From: CBDUEF01 sp018063485
Lineage (GTDB): Bacteria; Pseudomonadota; Alphaproteobacteria; Rhodobacterales; Rhodobacteraceae
Reading direction: 5' to 3'
Length of the DNA: 64,000 nucleotides
Assembly (NCBI GenBank): GCA_037045435.1
Contig: JBAOID010000032.1
Coordinates: 20,652-84,651, forward strand
Shown here in pieces: positions 1 to 10,200 of the stretch (the stretch's first letter is position 1; every line of letters begins with the position of its first letter). A program made the translations under genes and the position numbers. The notes below the pieces were generated by a model that saw only the letters and a list, made by a program, of their open reading frames with translations, did no database searches and had not been told where the DNA came from.

Positions 1-26
1 GCCACCCTCTCCAAGGAGACACCCTC

Positions 27-287
27 ATGACCGGTACCCGCCTGTATACCCCCGTCTGCACGCTTCTGGGTTTTGACCTGCCCATCGTGCTGGCTGGCAT
101 AAGGGGCGTGGCGCGATCGGAACCGGTCGCGGCAGTGGCATAGGCGAGCGGATATGGCATCTGGGGATGGTGCGCGAGAAACCGCAACTGATCGTGCAGG
201 GGGTCGAGGCGGGTGGGCATGTCCATGGCACGGTCTCTGACCTTGTGCTGGTGGAGCAATTGGTCCGCGCGGTCAGCCTGCTGGTGT
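27..287 (+). pseudogene. nitronate monooxygenase N-terminal remnant
   Basis: A good ribosome site (AAGGAG, 13-18) precedes ATG 27, and the first 38 codons read as the start of a 2-nitropropane dioxygenase/nitronate monooxygenase (TLLGFDLPIVLAGI...GVARSEPVAAV). A stop follows. Pieces of the same family then appear in other frames: a GYGI-like segment, MVRE, and QGVEAGGH, the flavin-binding-region signature. Roughly 80 residues seem to be missing between MVRE and QGVEAGGH. The gene ends where an ISL3-type terminus begins. It is a deleted, frameshifted and IS-truncated gene. The family call is from recognition of the motifs only. Confidence 0.65.
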
Positions 288-344
288 CGCGTTGCACTCA
301 AGCCTTAAACTGCACAGAATTTGCACCGAAAACGCAGCAGAACC
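288..344. repeat. solitary ISL3-type terminus
   Basis: The segment running from GCGTTGCACTCAAGCC to CGCAGCAGAACC is nearly identical to the outer ends at 38637 (inverted) and 43286. No ISL3 transposase sequence adjoins it here, so only the outer ~57 bp of an element survive. It separates the nitronate monooxygenase remnant from the istB remnant. Confidence 0.7.
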
Positions 345-596
345 CTTTTCGTTTTGGCTACTACTGAGCTTGCCTTGAAGCGGAAGCTGTCGTTTCCGGA
401 CTCTAAGATGTGGCAGCGATGGGTAAGGCGGTCGAGCAGGGCGGTGGTCATCTTGGCATCGGTTGCCCGGCAAGCGTTTGCATGCAAACGCTGAGAGGGG
501 CCGAAGACCGTGGCCCATTCGCTGAAGCTGAGGTTGGTTGCGATCACGACGCTGGTGCGTTCGTAGAGTTTGCTCAGTAGGTGGAAGCGGAGCGCC
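345..596 (-). pseudogene. istB: IS21-family IstB helper ATPase, C-terminal fragment
   Basis: The minus strand encodes the IstB tail: LRFHLLSKLYERTSVVIATNLSFSEW, then DAKMTTALLDRLTHRC and SGNDSFRFK. IstB is the AAA+ helper of IS21-family transposition. The Walker A half is missing, replaced by a junction with a groEL-like gene near 597-640, and the 3' end runs into the ISL3 terminus. It also carries an in-frame insertion of 13 codons (461-499) between the usual ATVFG and DAKMTT motifs. It cannot be functional. Confidence 0.75.
461..499. repeat. 39-bp in-frame palindromic insert within istB
   Basis: Compared with the usual IstB sequence (ATVFG followed directly by DAKMTT), 39 bases are added without breaking frame. 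The insert contains a perfect 20-bp palindrome, AGCGTTTGCATGCAAACGCT, at 473-492. It encodes PSQRLHANACRAT on the IstB strand. That it is an insertion is inferred from remembered IstB sequences, not from an alignment. Confidence 0.5.
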
Positions 597-599
597 TTA

Positions 600-1061
600 C
601 CTGGTGCACTGAAGGGGAGGTACCTGCGACTTTTCGCGCCGGGTCTTGACCGGACGCGACAGATCCTTCAGCGCCGCGATGGCCACCAATGCGCCGCGGT
701 CCAGACCCCGCTTGATGTCGATGGCACTTGCCCCGGCCACCACGTTGCGCACGCCATCGGCAAAGATCGCCTGCGGCAGGACCGTGGCGGTGCTGGTGCC
801 GTCACCGACCGCATCCGCCGTCCTTTCGGCCGCTTGCCGCAGCATCCTGACACCAAGGTTTTCGGTGGCATCCTTCAGGTCGAATTCCTTGGCAATGGTC
901 ACGCCATCGTTGCACACCAAGGGTGGGCCATACTTCCGGTCTATCAGCACCGATTTGGACCGCGGGCCCGGCGTGACGCGGATCGTGTCGGCCAGCCGGG
1001 TCGCGCCGCGCAGGATCGCTTCCCGCGCCGCCGAGCGGAAAAGAACGTCCTTGTGAGCCAT
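600..1061 (-). pseudogene. groEL: GroEL-like chaperonin, N-terminal fragment (truncated)
   Basis: About 140 residues of Hsp60 equatorial/intermediate domain are present, starting MAHKDVLFRSAAREAILRGA. They include the nucleotide-binding segment GDGTSTATVL, and TPGPRSKSVLI in place of the usual TLGPKGRNV. GroEL is normally ~545 aa; this one stops at a junction with istB debris around 600-640. Two ATGs are in tandem (1064 and 1061). AAGGAG lies 7 nt from the second, so 1061 is preferred. The gene sits 82 nt downstream of the lon-like gene on the same strand and was probably its operon partner. The altered phosphate-binding loop suggests a divergent paralog rather than the housekeeping copy. Confidence 0.85.
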
Positions 1062-1145
1062 CATCCTACTCCTTCGTTCACGTCTGGTTGCTCGCCGTGG
1101 CGCCCCCGAACCAGTGCGGCTCTGCAGCAGCCGGTGGACCCGGTG

Positions 1146-3627
1146 TCACTCGTCAGTGCCGATCTCCAGCGCCATGTCGGGCGGTTTCATAAAGTCCCGC
1201 AGGTCATTGGCGAAATCCCTGAGGCGCGTCTCTACATTGGCGTTCACCGAGCCATCCTCGAAAGCGCCTTCGCCGCTGCGGGTGCCGGCCGGCAGGCCCG
1301 TCAGCAGTTCCATCGCCTCGTCGATGTGCGAAATCGCGTAGATGCGGAACCGGCCCTGTGCCACCGCCTCGATCACATCGGCGCGCAACATCAGATTGCG
1401 GACATTGCGGCGCGGGATCAGCACGCCTTGCTGTCCGGTCAGGCCCGCAGCACTGCAGGTGTCGAAGAAGCCCTCGATCTTTTCATTGACGCCGCCGATG
1501 GGTTGCACCTCGCCCATCTGGTTGACCGAACCGGTTATCGCCAGGGACTGCGAAATCGGTAGGCCCGCCAGCGCCGACAACAGCGCACAAAGCTCGGCCA
1601 GCCGAGGCGCTGTCGCCTTCAACCTCGCCATAGCTTTGTTCGAACACCAGACTTGCCCAAAGCGACAGCGGCACATCGCCCGCATAATGCGTGGCAAGAT
1701 ACGAAGACAGGATCAACACGCCCTTGGAATGGATCGGCCCGCCCAGCTTGACCTCGCGCTCGATGTCGATGACCTTGCCGGTGCCCATGCGCACCCGTGC
1801 GGTGATCCGCACCGGCAGACCAAAGCTGAACAGGCCGCTGCTGGTAACGGTCAGGCCGTTGACCTGCCCGACATGACTGCCCGAGGTGGAGACGATCATC
1901 GTGCCTTCATGGATCAGCTCCTGCAGGCGTTCGCGTACCCGGTCCGCGCGATGCTCGGCTGCCGCGCGGGCGGCGGCGATCTGGCCCGCGTCAATGACAG
2001 GCTTGCCGCTGGATGCGGTCAGAAAGTCGGCCTCGCGCAGCAGATCCCACAACGCCCCGATCCGCAGCGACATCCGGCCCTGATCCTCGGCGGCGCGGGC
2101 GGCAATGTCGACCAGCGCCGCCACGCCGTCGCGGCTGACGGGGCGAAGGCCTTCGCGCTTGCAGGCCCCGGCGACCATGCGGGCGAACAGGCCCGCACTT
2201 TCGGCGGTGCGGGGCATGTCAGGACTGAAATCAGCCCCGACCTTGAAAAGCCGTTCAAAATCCGGGTCATACAAAGTCAGCAATAGATGCAGCATGGCAT
2301 CGCCCACCAGAACCACCCGCACTTGCAGCGGGATCGGCTCTGGTTCCAGCGTGCTGGTCGATATCAGACTTAGCATTTCGGCGGCAGAGCTGATCCGGAC
2401 AGTGCGCGTCTCCAGACTGCGTTTCAGGGCCTCCCACGCGAAAGGTTCGCTCAATACGCGCACCGCATCCAGCACCAGAAACCCGCCATTCGCCCGATGC
2501 AGCGCGCCGGACCGGACCAGGGTGAAATCGGTGACCAACGCCCCCATGGTCGAGATGTGGTCCACCTTGCCGATCAGGTTCGACAATGATGGCAGAGGCT
2601 CGGCGATGATGGGGGCACCGGTGGCGGTTGCGGGATCATTGGACACCATCACATTGACGGCATAGCGGTGAAGCGCCGGCTCATCATGAACGCGGGCCAA
2701 GGCCACCGGAAACGGACCCTGTTGCCGACCGCTGCCCAGGCTCAAGAACAGCTCGGCATTCTCGATCAGGTCCGCCCGCAGCGCGGTGAGGTGCAGCTTG
2801 ATCGGCTCGATATCCCCGAAGGTCTGAACGACACTCTCCAGCGAGTTATCCACCGCCTGCCTGGCCATTTCGGCGTTCAGCAGGGCAACCGCTGCGCGAT
2901 GTTCCTTTTCCAGCCGCGGGATCGATTTGAGATACTTCTCAAGATCCTTCTCGGTCAGGTTGACGGCCCCTTCAATCGCCTTGCGCTCTTCATCTGTCAG
3001 GTTGGCAAAGTCGTCCGGCTTTATCACCTCGCCGTTGCGCACGCCCGCGATGGCAAACCCCATCGGCGTACGCAGGATCGTCACGCTGCGGTCGTGCGAC
3101 TTTTCCACCAGTTTTTCGAAAGCGTCCTGTTTGCGGGTCGCCAGCCGCTGCTCGAACGCACTTCTGCGAGTTTGATACTGCTCGGACTCGAAAAGTGCCG
3201 GAATGTCAGTGGCCAGATCGTCCACCAACGCCTCCATCGCCTTTTGCAATGGCCGCGCGGTGCCAGACGGCATGGCTATGGCCTTGGGGCGGTCCGGGTT
3301 GCCAAAGTCGTTCACATAGATCCAATCCGATGGCAACGGCCGCCGCGCGGCTTCGACCTCCAGCAGATTCTGCACGGCCGAATGCCGACCTGCACCAGCG
3401 GGACCAAGGACGAACAGGTTGAAGTCGGCATGCGGAATGCTGGCCGCCATCCGGATGGCACCCAACGCGCGTTCCTGCCCGATCAGACCGGGCAGCGGTT
3501 CAAGGGTGGTGGTATCTTCGAAATCCAGCAGGGCCGGATCGCAGCAGACCTTCAGCTCTTTCAAGGCGAGCAGCAACGTCGAAGGTGCGCGGTCTGGGTC
3601 AGTATTGCTGGCTGATCTGCGGGCCAT
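1146..3627 (-). CDS. Lon-like ATP-dependent protease (S16), one frameshift
   Basis: An AAA+ domain fused to a C-terminal Lon (S16) protease domain, ~826 aa once the frame is repaired. It belongs to the Lon-related group with a substituted Walker A (GPAGAGRHS near residue 78) and an inserted helical region, not to classical LonA. The protease motif EGDSAS carries the catalytic serine, and the lysine lies in VNEKIEGF. A single extra base near 1603 falls directly after the serine motif, so the two catalytic residues are in different frames as written. Removing it restores GDSASLAELCALLSALAG. It would degrade damaged cytoplasmic proteins. An FNR-type site lies 108 bp upstream and a groEL-like fragment lies downstream. 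Confidence 0.85.
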
Positions 3628-3734
3628 TCACGATGCCTTTGCCGCTCACCTTCGCTCCATCCGACGGCGGAATTGCACCGAAGAACGCGATTCTGTCGCT
3701 CATCGCTGCCTACGATCAAACCAGGCTGCTGTCA

Positions 3735-3748
3735 TTGATAGAGATCAA
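3735..3748. promoter_or_regulatory. FNR/FnrL-type box upstream of lon-groEL
   Basis: TTGATAGAGATCAA matches the FNR consensus TTGAT-N4-ATCAA exactly. Its near edge is 108 bp before the lon start. An activating site at about -41 would leave a 5' leader of roughly 70 nt. Confidence 0.7.
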
Positions 3749-3776
3749 CAGATGAATGACGTGATCCTGTCTTGGA

Positions 3777-3965
3777 ATGATCCAGGTGCTTCTGCCAGGC
3801 ACCTTGATCGTTGCGCATACGATCGTGTCGGGCGCTGCACGGTTTGGCATCGGCATGCGGACAGCGGCAATGATCTTGCTGCCGGTCTGTGCTGGTTTGG
3901 CGGGCCTCTGGTTTTTTTCCCCGTGGTGGACGCCCTCAATGCTCATGGTCTTTCTGGCATTTTGA
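3777..3965 (+). CDS. possible small hydrophobic protein
   Basis: A 62-codon frame encodes a peptide with two hydrophobic stretches (LLPGTLIVAHTIVSG and TAAMILLPVCAGLAGLWFF), so it could be a small membrane protein. No clear ribosome site precedes it. I do not recognise the family. It lies in the 530-bp gap between lon and ppsA (3628-4157), where the only other thing I can support is the FNR-type box. The segment 4000-4157 stays open on the plus strand but is not recognisable. Confidence 0.25.
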   Translation: MIQVLLPGTLIVAHTIVSGAARFGIGMRTAAMILLPVCAGLAGLWFFSPWWTPSMLMVFLAF

Positions 3966-4157
3966 ACCATCTATCGGTACCGCCGCACCAAACCAACGCA
4001 CCGCGCCATGCCGAAGGGCTGACTGCCGAGGCAGCGCTGATCGTGTCTGATCCCTGCGGCTCTGAGACGAGCGGTGCGGTCGATCTTGCGATGCCGTTAG
4101 GGCCGGGACGCTATCTTGTCGCCAGCTGCGGCATCACAAAGACGATCAATGCGCTGC

Positions 4158-6553
4158 TTACTTCTTCATGGCGATCTCTGCTTCGGCCACATTGCGTTTC
4201 ACGGCAACAAAGCTGTCCGGGGTCACCGAGATCGAGTCGATCCCGGCCTTGACCAGAAGCTTGGCAAAGGCGGGGTCGTCTGACGGTGCCTGCCCACAGA
4301 GGCCGACCTTTGCCCCAGCCTTGTGGGCGCGGGCGATCAGGCTTTCGATCATCCACAGAACGGCGGGATCGGATTCGTCGAACAGCTCCGCCAGATCTTC
4401 AGCGTCACGGTCGATGCCGAGGGTGAGCTGCGTGAGATCGTTCGAGCCGATGGAAAAGCCGTCGAAGCGGGTGGCGAACTCTTCGGCGAGGATCACGTTG
4501 GCCGGGATTTCGCCCATGACATAGACTTGAAGGCCGTCCTTGCCGCGCTTCAGACCGTGTTTCGCCATCGTTTCCAGCACCCGGTCGGCTTCCTTGGGGC
4601 TGCGGCAGAACGGAATCATCACGACGACATTGTCAAAGCCCATCTCCGTGCGCAGCCGGTGGATCGCCTTGCATTCCAGCGCAAATCCCGCCTCGTAGCG
4701 CGGCGAGTAATAGCGCGAGGCACCACGAAAGCCGATCATCGGGTTTTCCTCATGTGGCTCGAACTGGCGGCCGCCCAGAAGCTCGGCATATTCGTTGGTC
4801 TTGAAATCGCTCATCCGCACGATGACAGGCGCGCGGATAGGCCACGGCGGCAATCTGCGACAGGCCGCGCGCAAGGCCGTCAACGAAGAAGTCGGTCTTA
4901 TCTGGGAAACCCCTTGTCAGTTCGGCGATCTCGGCCTTGGCGGCTTCGTCCTTCAGGTTGTCGAAATGAACCAACGCCATCGGGTGAACCTTCAGCGCGT
5001 TGTTCACCACGAACTCCATCCGCGCGAGGCCGACGCCGTCGAAGGGCAGCCGCCACCAGCGGAAGGCGGCCGAGGGGTTGGCGAGGTTGAGCATGATCTG
5101 GGTGTGGGTCTGCGGCAGGTCATCAAGACGCAGGATTTCGGTGGTGAACTCAGCAATGCCTTCATGGATCACGCCCTCGTCGCCGCCCGCGCAAGAGACG
5201 GTAACCTCTTGTTCGTCATGCAAGATATGCGTGGCGTTGCCGGTGCCGACGATGGCGGGCAAGCCAAGCTCGCGGCTGACAATTGCGGCATGGCTGGTGC
5301 GGCCGCCGTGGTCGGTGACGATGGCCGAGGCGCGTTTCATGATCGGAACCCAGTCGGGGTCGGTGGTGCTGGTCACCAGAATCGAACCATCGACGAACTG
5401 GTCGATATCATGCGCGGATTCGATGATGCTGACGCGGCCAGTGGCCACCGCAGAACCGACGCTGAGGCCTTTCAACAGGACCTTACCGGCCTTCTGCACG
5501 CTATAGGATTTGATCGCTCCGGCATCGGCCCGTGACTGCACGGTTTCTGGGCGGGCCTGAACGATGAACAACTCGCCCGTGTCGCCGTCGCGGGCCCATT
5601 CCATATCCATCGGCTGGCCGTAGTGGTCTTCGATGGTCGCGGCCATGCGGGCGAGCTCAAGGATTTCGGCGTCGGACAGGACAAAGGCCGCGCGTTCGGC
5701 CTTGGAGGTGGGGACGTTTTTGGTCTCACCGCTTGCGCTTCCCGCATAGATCATCTTGATCTCTTTCGCGCCGAGCGATTTCTTGACGATGGGGGTCAGG
5801 GATTTCTTGGCAAGGAAGGGCTTGTAGACTTCGTATTCGTCGGGGTTCACCGCACCTTGCACGACGTTTTCACCCAGACCCCAGGCGGCGGTGATCAGGG
5901 CGATCTTGTCAAAGCCGCTTTCGGTGTCGATCGAAAACATCACGCCCGAACCGCCGGTATCGGACCGGACCATGCGCTGCACGCCGATGGAGAGTGCCAC
6001 CTTGGCATGGCCGAAACCCTTGCAATTGGCGGTAGGTGATGGCGCGGTCGGTGAAAAGCGAGGCATAGCAGCGCCGACAGGCCGCCAGCACGGCCTTTTC
6101 ACCACGCACGTTGAGATAGGTTTCCTGCTGGCCTGCGAAACTGGCGTCGGGCAGATCCTCGGCAGTGGCAGAGGAACGGACTGCAACCGGCAGGTCTTTG
6201 GTTCCGGCACGGCGCGACAACTCACGGTACGAGGCCAGGATGTCGTCGCGGATGTCGTCGGGGAAGTCGCCCTGCAGCATCATCGCACGAACCTGCGCGC
6301 CCGCATCATGCAGCGTGATCTTGTGATCCTGCCAGCGCCCGATCACGTCATTGATCCGGGCGTCAAGCTCATTGGCGGCAAGGTAGGCGCGGTAAGCATC
6401 TGCGGTGGTGGCAAAACCGCCGGGAACCTTGATCCCTTTCTTGCCAAGCTGGCGAACCATCTCTCCGAGTGAGCTGTTCTTGCCGCCGACCAGAGCGACA
6501 TCGCCGCGCGACAGGTCTTCGAACCACATGATGTTGACGGGCTTCTTCGGCAT
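4158..6553 (-). CDS. ppsA: phosphoenolpyruvate synthase, two frameshifts
   Basis: Converts pyruvate plus ATP to PEP, AMP and phosphate in the cytoplasm. The order is N-terminal ATP-grasp domain (GGKNSSLGEMV, then VAVRSSATAEDLPDASFAGQ), a swivelling phosphohistidine domain (GGRTSHAAIVSRELGLPA, catalytic His) and a C-terminal PEP/pyruvate barrel ending in FSIGSNDLTQL and GLCGQAPSD. Length without the two extra bases is ~797 aa, normal for the family. Extra bases near 6013 (within QGFGHAK) and near 4832 split the gene into three frames. ATG 6553 has GGAAGGAG 6 nt upstream. An FNR-type box lies 66 bp upstream, in a promoter shared with the divergent gene at 6686. Confidence 0.88.
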
Positions 6554-6618
6554 TGCGCGCTCCTTCCGGGCTGGGACAACTGCACTCGCAATCATGCGCC
6601 TTCTTTTCGGAACCGGTC

Positions 6619-6632
6619 TTGACGCGGATCAA
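6619..6632. promoter_or_regulatory. FNR/FnrL-type box between ppsA and the exporter operon
   Basis: TTGACGCGGATCAA fits TTGA(T/C)-N4-ATCAA. It is 66 bp from the ppsA start and 54 bp from the divergent start at 6686, so it could serve either promoter. Confidence 0.6.
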
Positions 6633-6685
6633 GGCAGGCGAGGAAATCCTGTGGTTCTATGGCAAAACAGCAAGTGGAGGCCGAG

Positions 6686-7048
6686 ATGACCAAGACGGAC
6701 ATCCTGAACGTGATGCAGCGGATCAAGAGCGCCTCGGCGCTGGATGGCGCGCTGCTGGCCGAGGCGGCAGATGTCGTGCGGCGGGTGTTCCCCTTGGTGC
6801 CCGCCCTGCCGCAGCTGGCGCTGGAGCCAGTCGAAGAGGTGTTGCATCTGGTGGATCTGGCGCTGCCGGGCTGGTCGATCCAGCTCACCGGCAAGGCGAT
6901 GGAGGCGGACGGCCACTGGCGCTGTTCCCTGCGCGAGACGCGGGGCAGCGACGAGATCGAGATCGTCGGCTTGGGGACCGGCCCGGTAGTGGCGCTGGCG
7001 CTTCTGGAGGCGCTTCTGCATGTGGCGTTGCAAAAGCTGCACGACTGA
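6686..7048 (+). CDS. conserved hypothetical small protein
   Basis: A 120-residue acidic protein starting MTKTDILNVMQRIKSA, with GGAGG 5 nt before the ATG. It has no signal peptide or membrane segment. The second half (GWSIQLTGK...WRCSLRETRGSDEIEIVGLG) looks like a small alpha/beta fold followed by a helix rich in Ala and Leu. I do not recognise a family. It is the first gene after the FNR-type box and is followed 71 nt later by the ABC exporter genes, so it may be co-transcribed with them. Confidence 0.6.
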   Translation: MTKTDILNVMQRIKSASALDGALLAEAADVVRRVFPLVPALPQLALEPVEEVLHLVDLALPGWSIQLTGKAMEADGHWRCSLRETRGSDEIEIVGLGTGPVVALALLEALLHVALQKLHD

Positions 7049-7119
7049 CAGCTGAACCAGGCATCGCTGTGCGTCCCGGTGTGGAACAAAGCGGTTTTTC
7101 AGACAGGGAGTCCGGCACC

Positions 7120-7836
7120 ATGACGGCAAGCCCCGACATCGTCTTTCGCGCTACAGGCCTGACGAAGGTTTATCGCAACGGTGCACTGGAAGTGCATGCC
7201 CTGCGCGGTATCGACTTTCAGGCCCGCAAGGGCGAGTTCGTTGTCATCCTCGGGCCATCCGGCTCGGGCAAGTCCACCTTTCTCAACATCGTCGGCGGGC
7301 TTGATACGGCCTCGGCGGGCGAGGCTTGGTTCGAAGAGCATCAGTTGACGGCGCTGGATGAAAAGGGCCTGACCCAGTACCGGCGTGACCATGTCGGTTT
7401 TGTTTTCCAGTTCTACAATCTTGTCCCCAGCCTGACTGCCCGCGAGAACGTGCAACTTGTCACTGAAATCGCCCGCCACCCGATGACGGCTGATGAGGCG
7501 CTGGCGCTGGTCGGCCTTTCCGACCGCGCTGACCATTTCCCCGCCCAGCTGTCCGGAGGCGAACAACAGCGCGTCGCCATCGCCCGCGCCATCGCCAAGA
7601 ATCCCGAAGTGCTGCTCTGCGACGAACCGACCGGCGCGCTCGACAGTGCAACGGGCATCAAGGTGCTGGAGGCGCTGACCCAGGTCAATCGGGCGGTGGG
7701 GGCAACCACGCTGGTCATCACTCACAACGCTGCGATCCGCGACATCGCCGACCGTGTGATTCGCTTTGCCGATGGCCGCATCGTCGAGGAAAGCGTCAAC
7801 GCCACGAAGAAGGCCGCGTCGGAGGTGTCATGGTGA
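7120..7836 (+). CDS. ABC exporter ATP-binding protein (MacB/LolD type)
   Basis: A 238-aa ATPase of the group that pairs with FtsX-like permeases. Walker A is GPSGSGKST, Q-loop VFQFYNLVPSLT, signature LSGGEQQRV and Walker B LLCDEPTGALD, with a switch histidine in VITHN. It energises the permease encoded next, with which it overlaps by 7 nt, so the two are translationally coupled. The start at 7120 follows a weak AGGGAG. The likely role is export of a small molecule or lipid across the inner membrane; the substrate is unknown. Confidence 0.88.
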   Translation: MTASPDIVFRATGLTKVYRNGALEVHALRGIDFQARKGEFVVILGPSGSGKSTFLNIVGGLDTASAGEAWFEEHQLTALDEKGLTQYRRDHVGFVFQFYNLVPSLTARENVQLVTEIARHPMTADEALALVGLSDRADHFPAQLSGGEQQRVAIARAIAKNPEVLLCDEPTGALDSATGIKVLEALTQVNRAVGATTLVITHNAAIRDIADRVIRFADGRIVEESVNATKKAASEVSW

Positions 7837-10196
7837 TGCCCCCCCTCCGGCGCAAGGTACTGCGCGATCTGCGCCGGCTTTGGGCGCAGGTTCTGGCCAT
7901 CGCGCTGGTGCTTGCGGCGGGGGTTGCGACGCTGATCCTGGGCAATGGTGCCTATTCCTCGCTCTTCGAGACCCGCGCGCGATTCTACGAGGAAAACCGC
8001 TTCGCCGATGTCTTCGCCGACGTCAGCCGCGCCCCCCGCGCCCTTCTGGCCGAGATCGAAGAAATCGAGGGCGTTCTCGACGCCGAGGCGCGGATCGTGA
8101 AGCTTGGGCTTCTTGACCTGCCCGGCATGAAGGAACCCGGCTCGGTCCTGTTCGTTTCGCTGCCGGGCAACAATGGCGCAGGTCTGAACCAGCTTTATCT
8201 GCGCCTTGGCCGCCTTCCTGACCCCCAATCCGCGCGGGAAATCGTTGTCTCGGACGGCTTCGCCAAGGCGCATCGTCTGGGCCCCGGCGACACGCTTGCC
8301 GTCCTGATGAGCGGCCAGCAGCGTGAGCTTATGATCACCGGCGTCGCCCTCTCGCCCGAGTTCATCTATGCGCTCGGCCCCGGCCAGATGATGCCTGATC
8401 CCCGCCGATTTGGCGTGGTCTGGGCGCCGCGCGCGAGCCTGGAGGCGTCCTTTGATCTGGAAGGCGCGTTCTCGAACGTGGTGCTGAAACTCGCGCCCGG
8501 CGCTAACCCCGACCGGGTAATCGAGACACTGGACCGGCTGACCGCGCTCTATGGCGGGGTTGGGGCGTCGCCGCGCAAGGATCAGATTTCTCACGCTTTT
8601 CTGGATGCCGAACTGAAACAGCTATCGGCGATGGTAAAGGTTCTGCCGCCGATCTTCCTTTTGGTCGCGGCGATGCTGGTCAACATGACCCTGTCGCGCC
8701 TGATCACGCTTGAGCGCGAGCAGATCGGCCTCTTGAAGGCGATCGGCTATTCTTCCCGCGCAGTGGCCCAGCACTATATCGAGTTCGTGCTGCTGATCGC
8801 CGTCTTCGGCATCCTGATCGGCTTGTCGGCCGGAACCTGGCTGGGAGCGGGGCTGGCACAGATGTATGCGCGGTTCTTCACGTTTCCCTATCTGGTCTTC
8901 ACCCGGGATCCGCAAATCTACGGGTTGGCCGTCGTGGTCACGTTGGCCTCGGCGATAGGCGGCGCGCTTCATGCGGTCCGCACCGTCGTGCAAATGCCGC
9001 CCGCCGTCGCCATGGCACCGCCTGCTCCGGCACCCTATCGGCAGCGGATGGGCTGGGTCCGCAAGCTGGTGCCGCTGCGCCAGACCGGCGTCATGGTGGC
9101 GCGGCACCTGTTCCGCTGGCCGTTCCGCACCGCGTCCAGCACCTTGGGCGTTGCAATGGCCGTGGCGATCCTGGTCGCCTCGCTTTGGTCGTTCGGTTCG
9201 ATCAGCTACATGATCGACATCACCTTTTTCCGCACCGAACGGCATGACGCGCAGGTGGTTTTCGGCACGCCCGAACCGCAGCGCGCACTTTTCGCGGTTC
9301 GCCGGATGCCCGGGGTCATGGTGGCCGAACCCTTCCGCGCGGTTGCGGCGCGGATCAGCCACCGTAACCTGTCGAAGAAGCTGGGCATTGTCGGGCACCC
9401 TGCCGGCTCAGAGCTTTCCCGCGTGCTTGACGCTGACCTGCGGCCGATGGAGTTGCCTGAAGCGGGCCTGATCCTGTCCGAGGCGCTTGCCGATGCGCTG
9501 TCCGTGCGGCCCGGCGATCTGGTCACTGTCGAGGTGCTGGAGGGCGCGCGGCCGACCCTGACCCTGCCGGTCAGCGGGATCTCGCTTGGTTATGTCGGGC
9601 TGGGTGCTGCGATGGAGATCGGGGCGCTCAACCGGTTGATGGGGGAAGGCGCGCTGATCTCGGGTCTGAACCTGAAGATTGACAAAAGCCAGGACGCCGC
9701 TTTCTACGCCGCTGCCAAGGCCGCCCCCAAGACCGAATTGATCACCGTCACGGCGCTGATGCTGGAACGCTTTCAGCAGACGCTGGCCGAGAACATCACC
9801 GTGATGATCAGCGTCTACGTCACCCTTGCCACGATCATTGCTGTGGGCGTGGTCTACAACTTTTCGCGCATCGCCCTGTCCGAACAGGGGCGCGAGCTTG
9901 CCAGCCTGCGCGTCCTTGGCTTCACAAACCGCGAAGTCGCAAGCGTCCTCTTTGGCGAGTTGGCCGCCGTTGTCCTCATGGCCCAACCCATCGGCTGGCT
10001 GATCGGTTATGGTATCAGCCTGGCCATGGTCGCGGCCTTTTCGTCGGACCTTTACCGCGTGCCCTTCATCATGGGGCGCGAGGTCTTTGCGGCCGCCAGT
10101 CTGGTCGTTCTGGCTGCTGCCCTGGTCTCGGCCTTTGCGATCCGGGGCCGGATCAACAATCTTGACATGATCGAAGTCCTGAAAACACGGGAGTAA
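7830..10196 (+). CDS. FtsX-like ABC exporter permease
   Basis: A 788-aa inner-membrane permease with an N-terminal membrane segment (LWAQVLAIALVLAAGVATLIL), a large periplasmic domain and two FtsX cores. The first core is around residues 270-390 (MLVNMTLSRLITLEREQIGLLKAIGYS) and the second is C-terminal (IALSEQGRELASLRVLGFTNREV). This two-core layout is typical of the long MacB-like/DevC-like permeases that work with a HlyD-type adaptor. The ATPase precedes it and the adaptor follows it, giving an ATPase-permease-adaptor operon. The frame is intact. Confidence 0.88.
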   Translation: MVMPPLRRKVLRDLRRLWAQVLAIALVLAAGVATLILGNGAYSSLFETRARFYEENRFADVFADVSRAPRALLAEIEEIEGVLDAEARIVKLGLLDLPGMKEPGSVLFVSLPGNNGAGLNQLYLRLGRLPDPQSAREIVVSDGFAKAHRLGPGDTLAVLMSGQQRELMITGVALSPEFIYALGPGQMMPDPRRFGVVWAPRASLEASFDLEGAFSNVVLKLAPGANPDRVIETLDRLTALYGGVGASPRKDQISHAFLDAELKQLSAMVKVLPPIFLLVAAMLVNMTLSRLITLEREQIGLLKAIGYSSRAVAQHYIEFVLLIAVFGILIGLSAGTWLGAGLAQMYARFFTFPYLVFTRDPQIYGLAVVVTLASAIGGALHAVRTVVQMPPAVAMAPPAPAPYRQRMGWVRKLVPLRQTGVMVARHLFRWPFRTASSTLGVAMAVAILVASLWSFGSISYMIDITFFRTERHDAQVVFGTPEPQRALFAVRRMPGVMVAEPFRAVAARISHRNLSKKLGIVGHPAGSELSRVLDADLRPMELPEAGLILSEALADALSVRPGDLVTVEVLEGARPTLTLPVSGISLGYVGLGAAMEIGALNRLMGEGALISGLNLKIDKSQDAAFYAAAKAAPKTELITVTALMLERFQQTLAENITVMISVYVTLATIIAVGVVYNFSRIALSEQGRELASLRVLGFTNREVASVLFGELAAVVLMAQPIGWLIGYGISLAMVAAFSSDLYRVPFIMGREVFAAASLVVLAAALVSAFAIRGRINNLDMIEVLKTRE

Positions 10197-10200
10197 CCTA

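Noticed and set aside
570..1562. 330-codon plus-strand frame over groEL and lon
   Set aside because: Arg/His-rich shadow of the chaperonin and protease genes; no recognisable domain.
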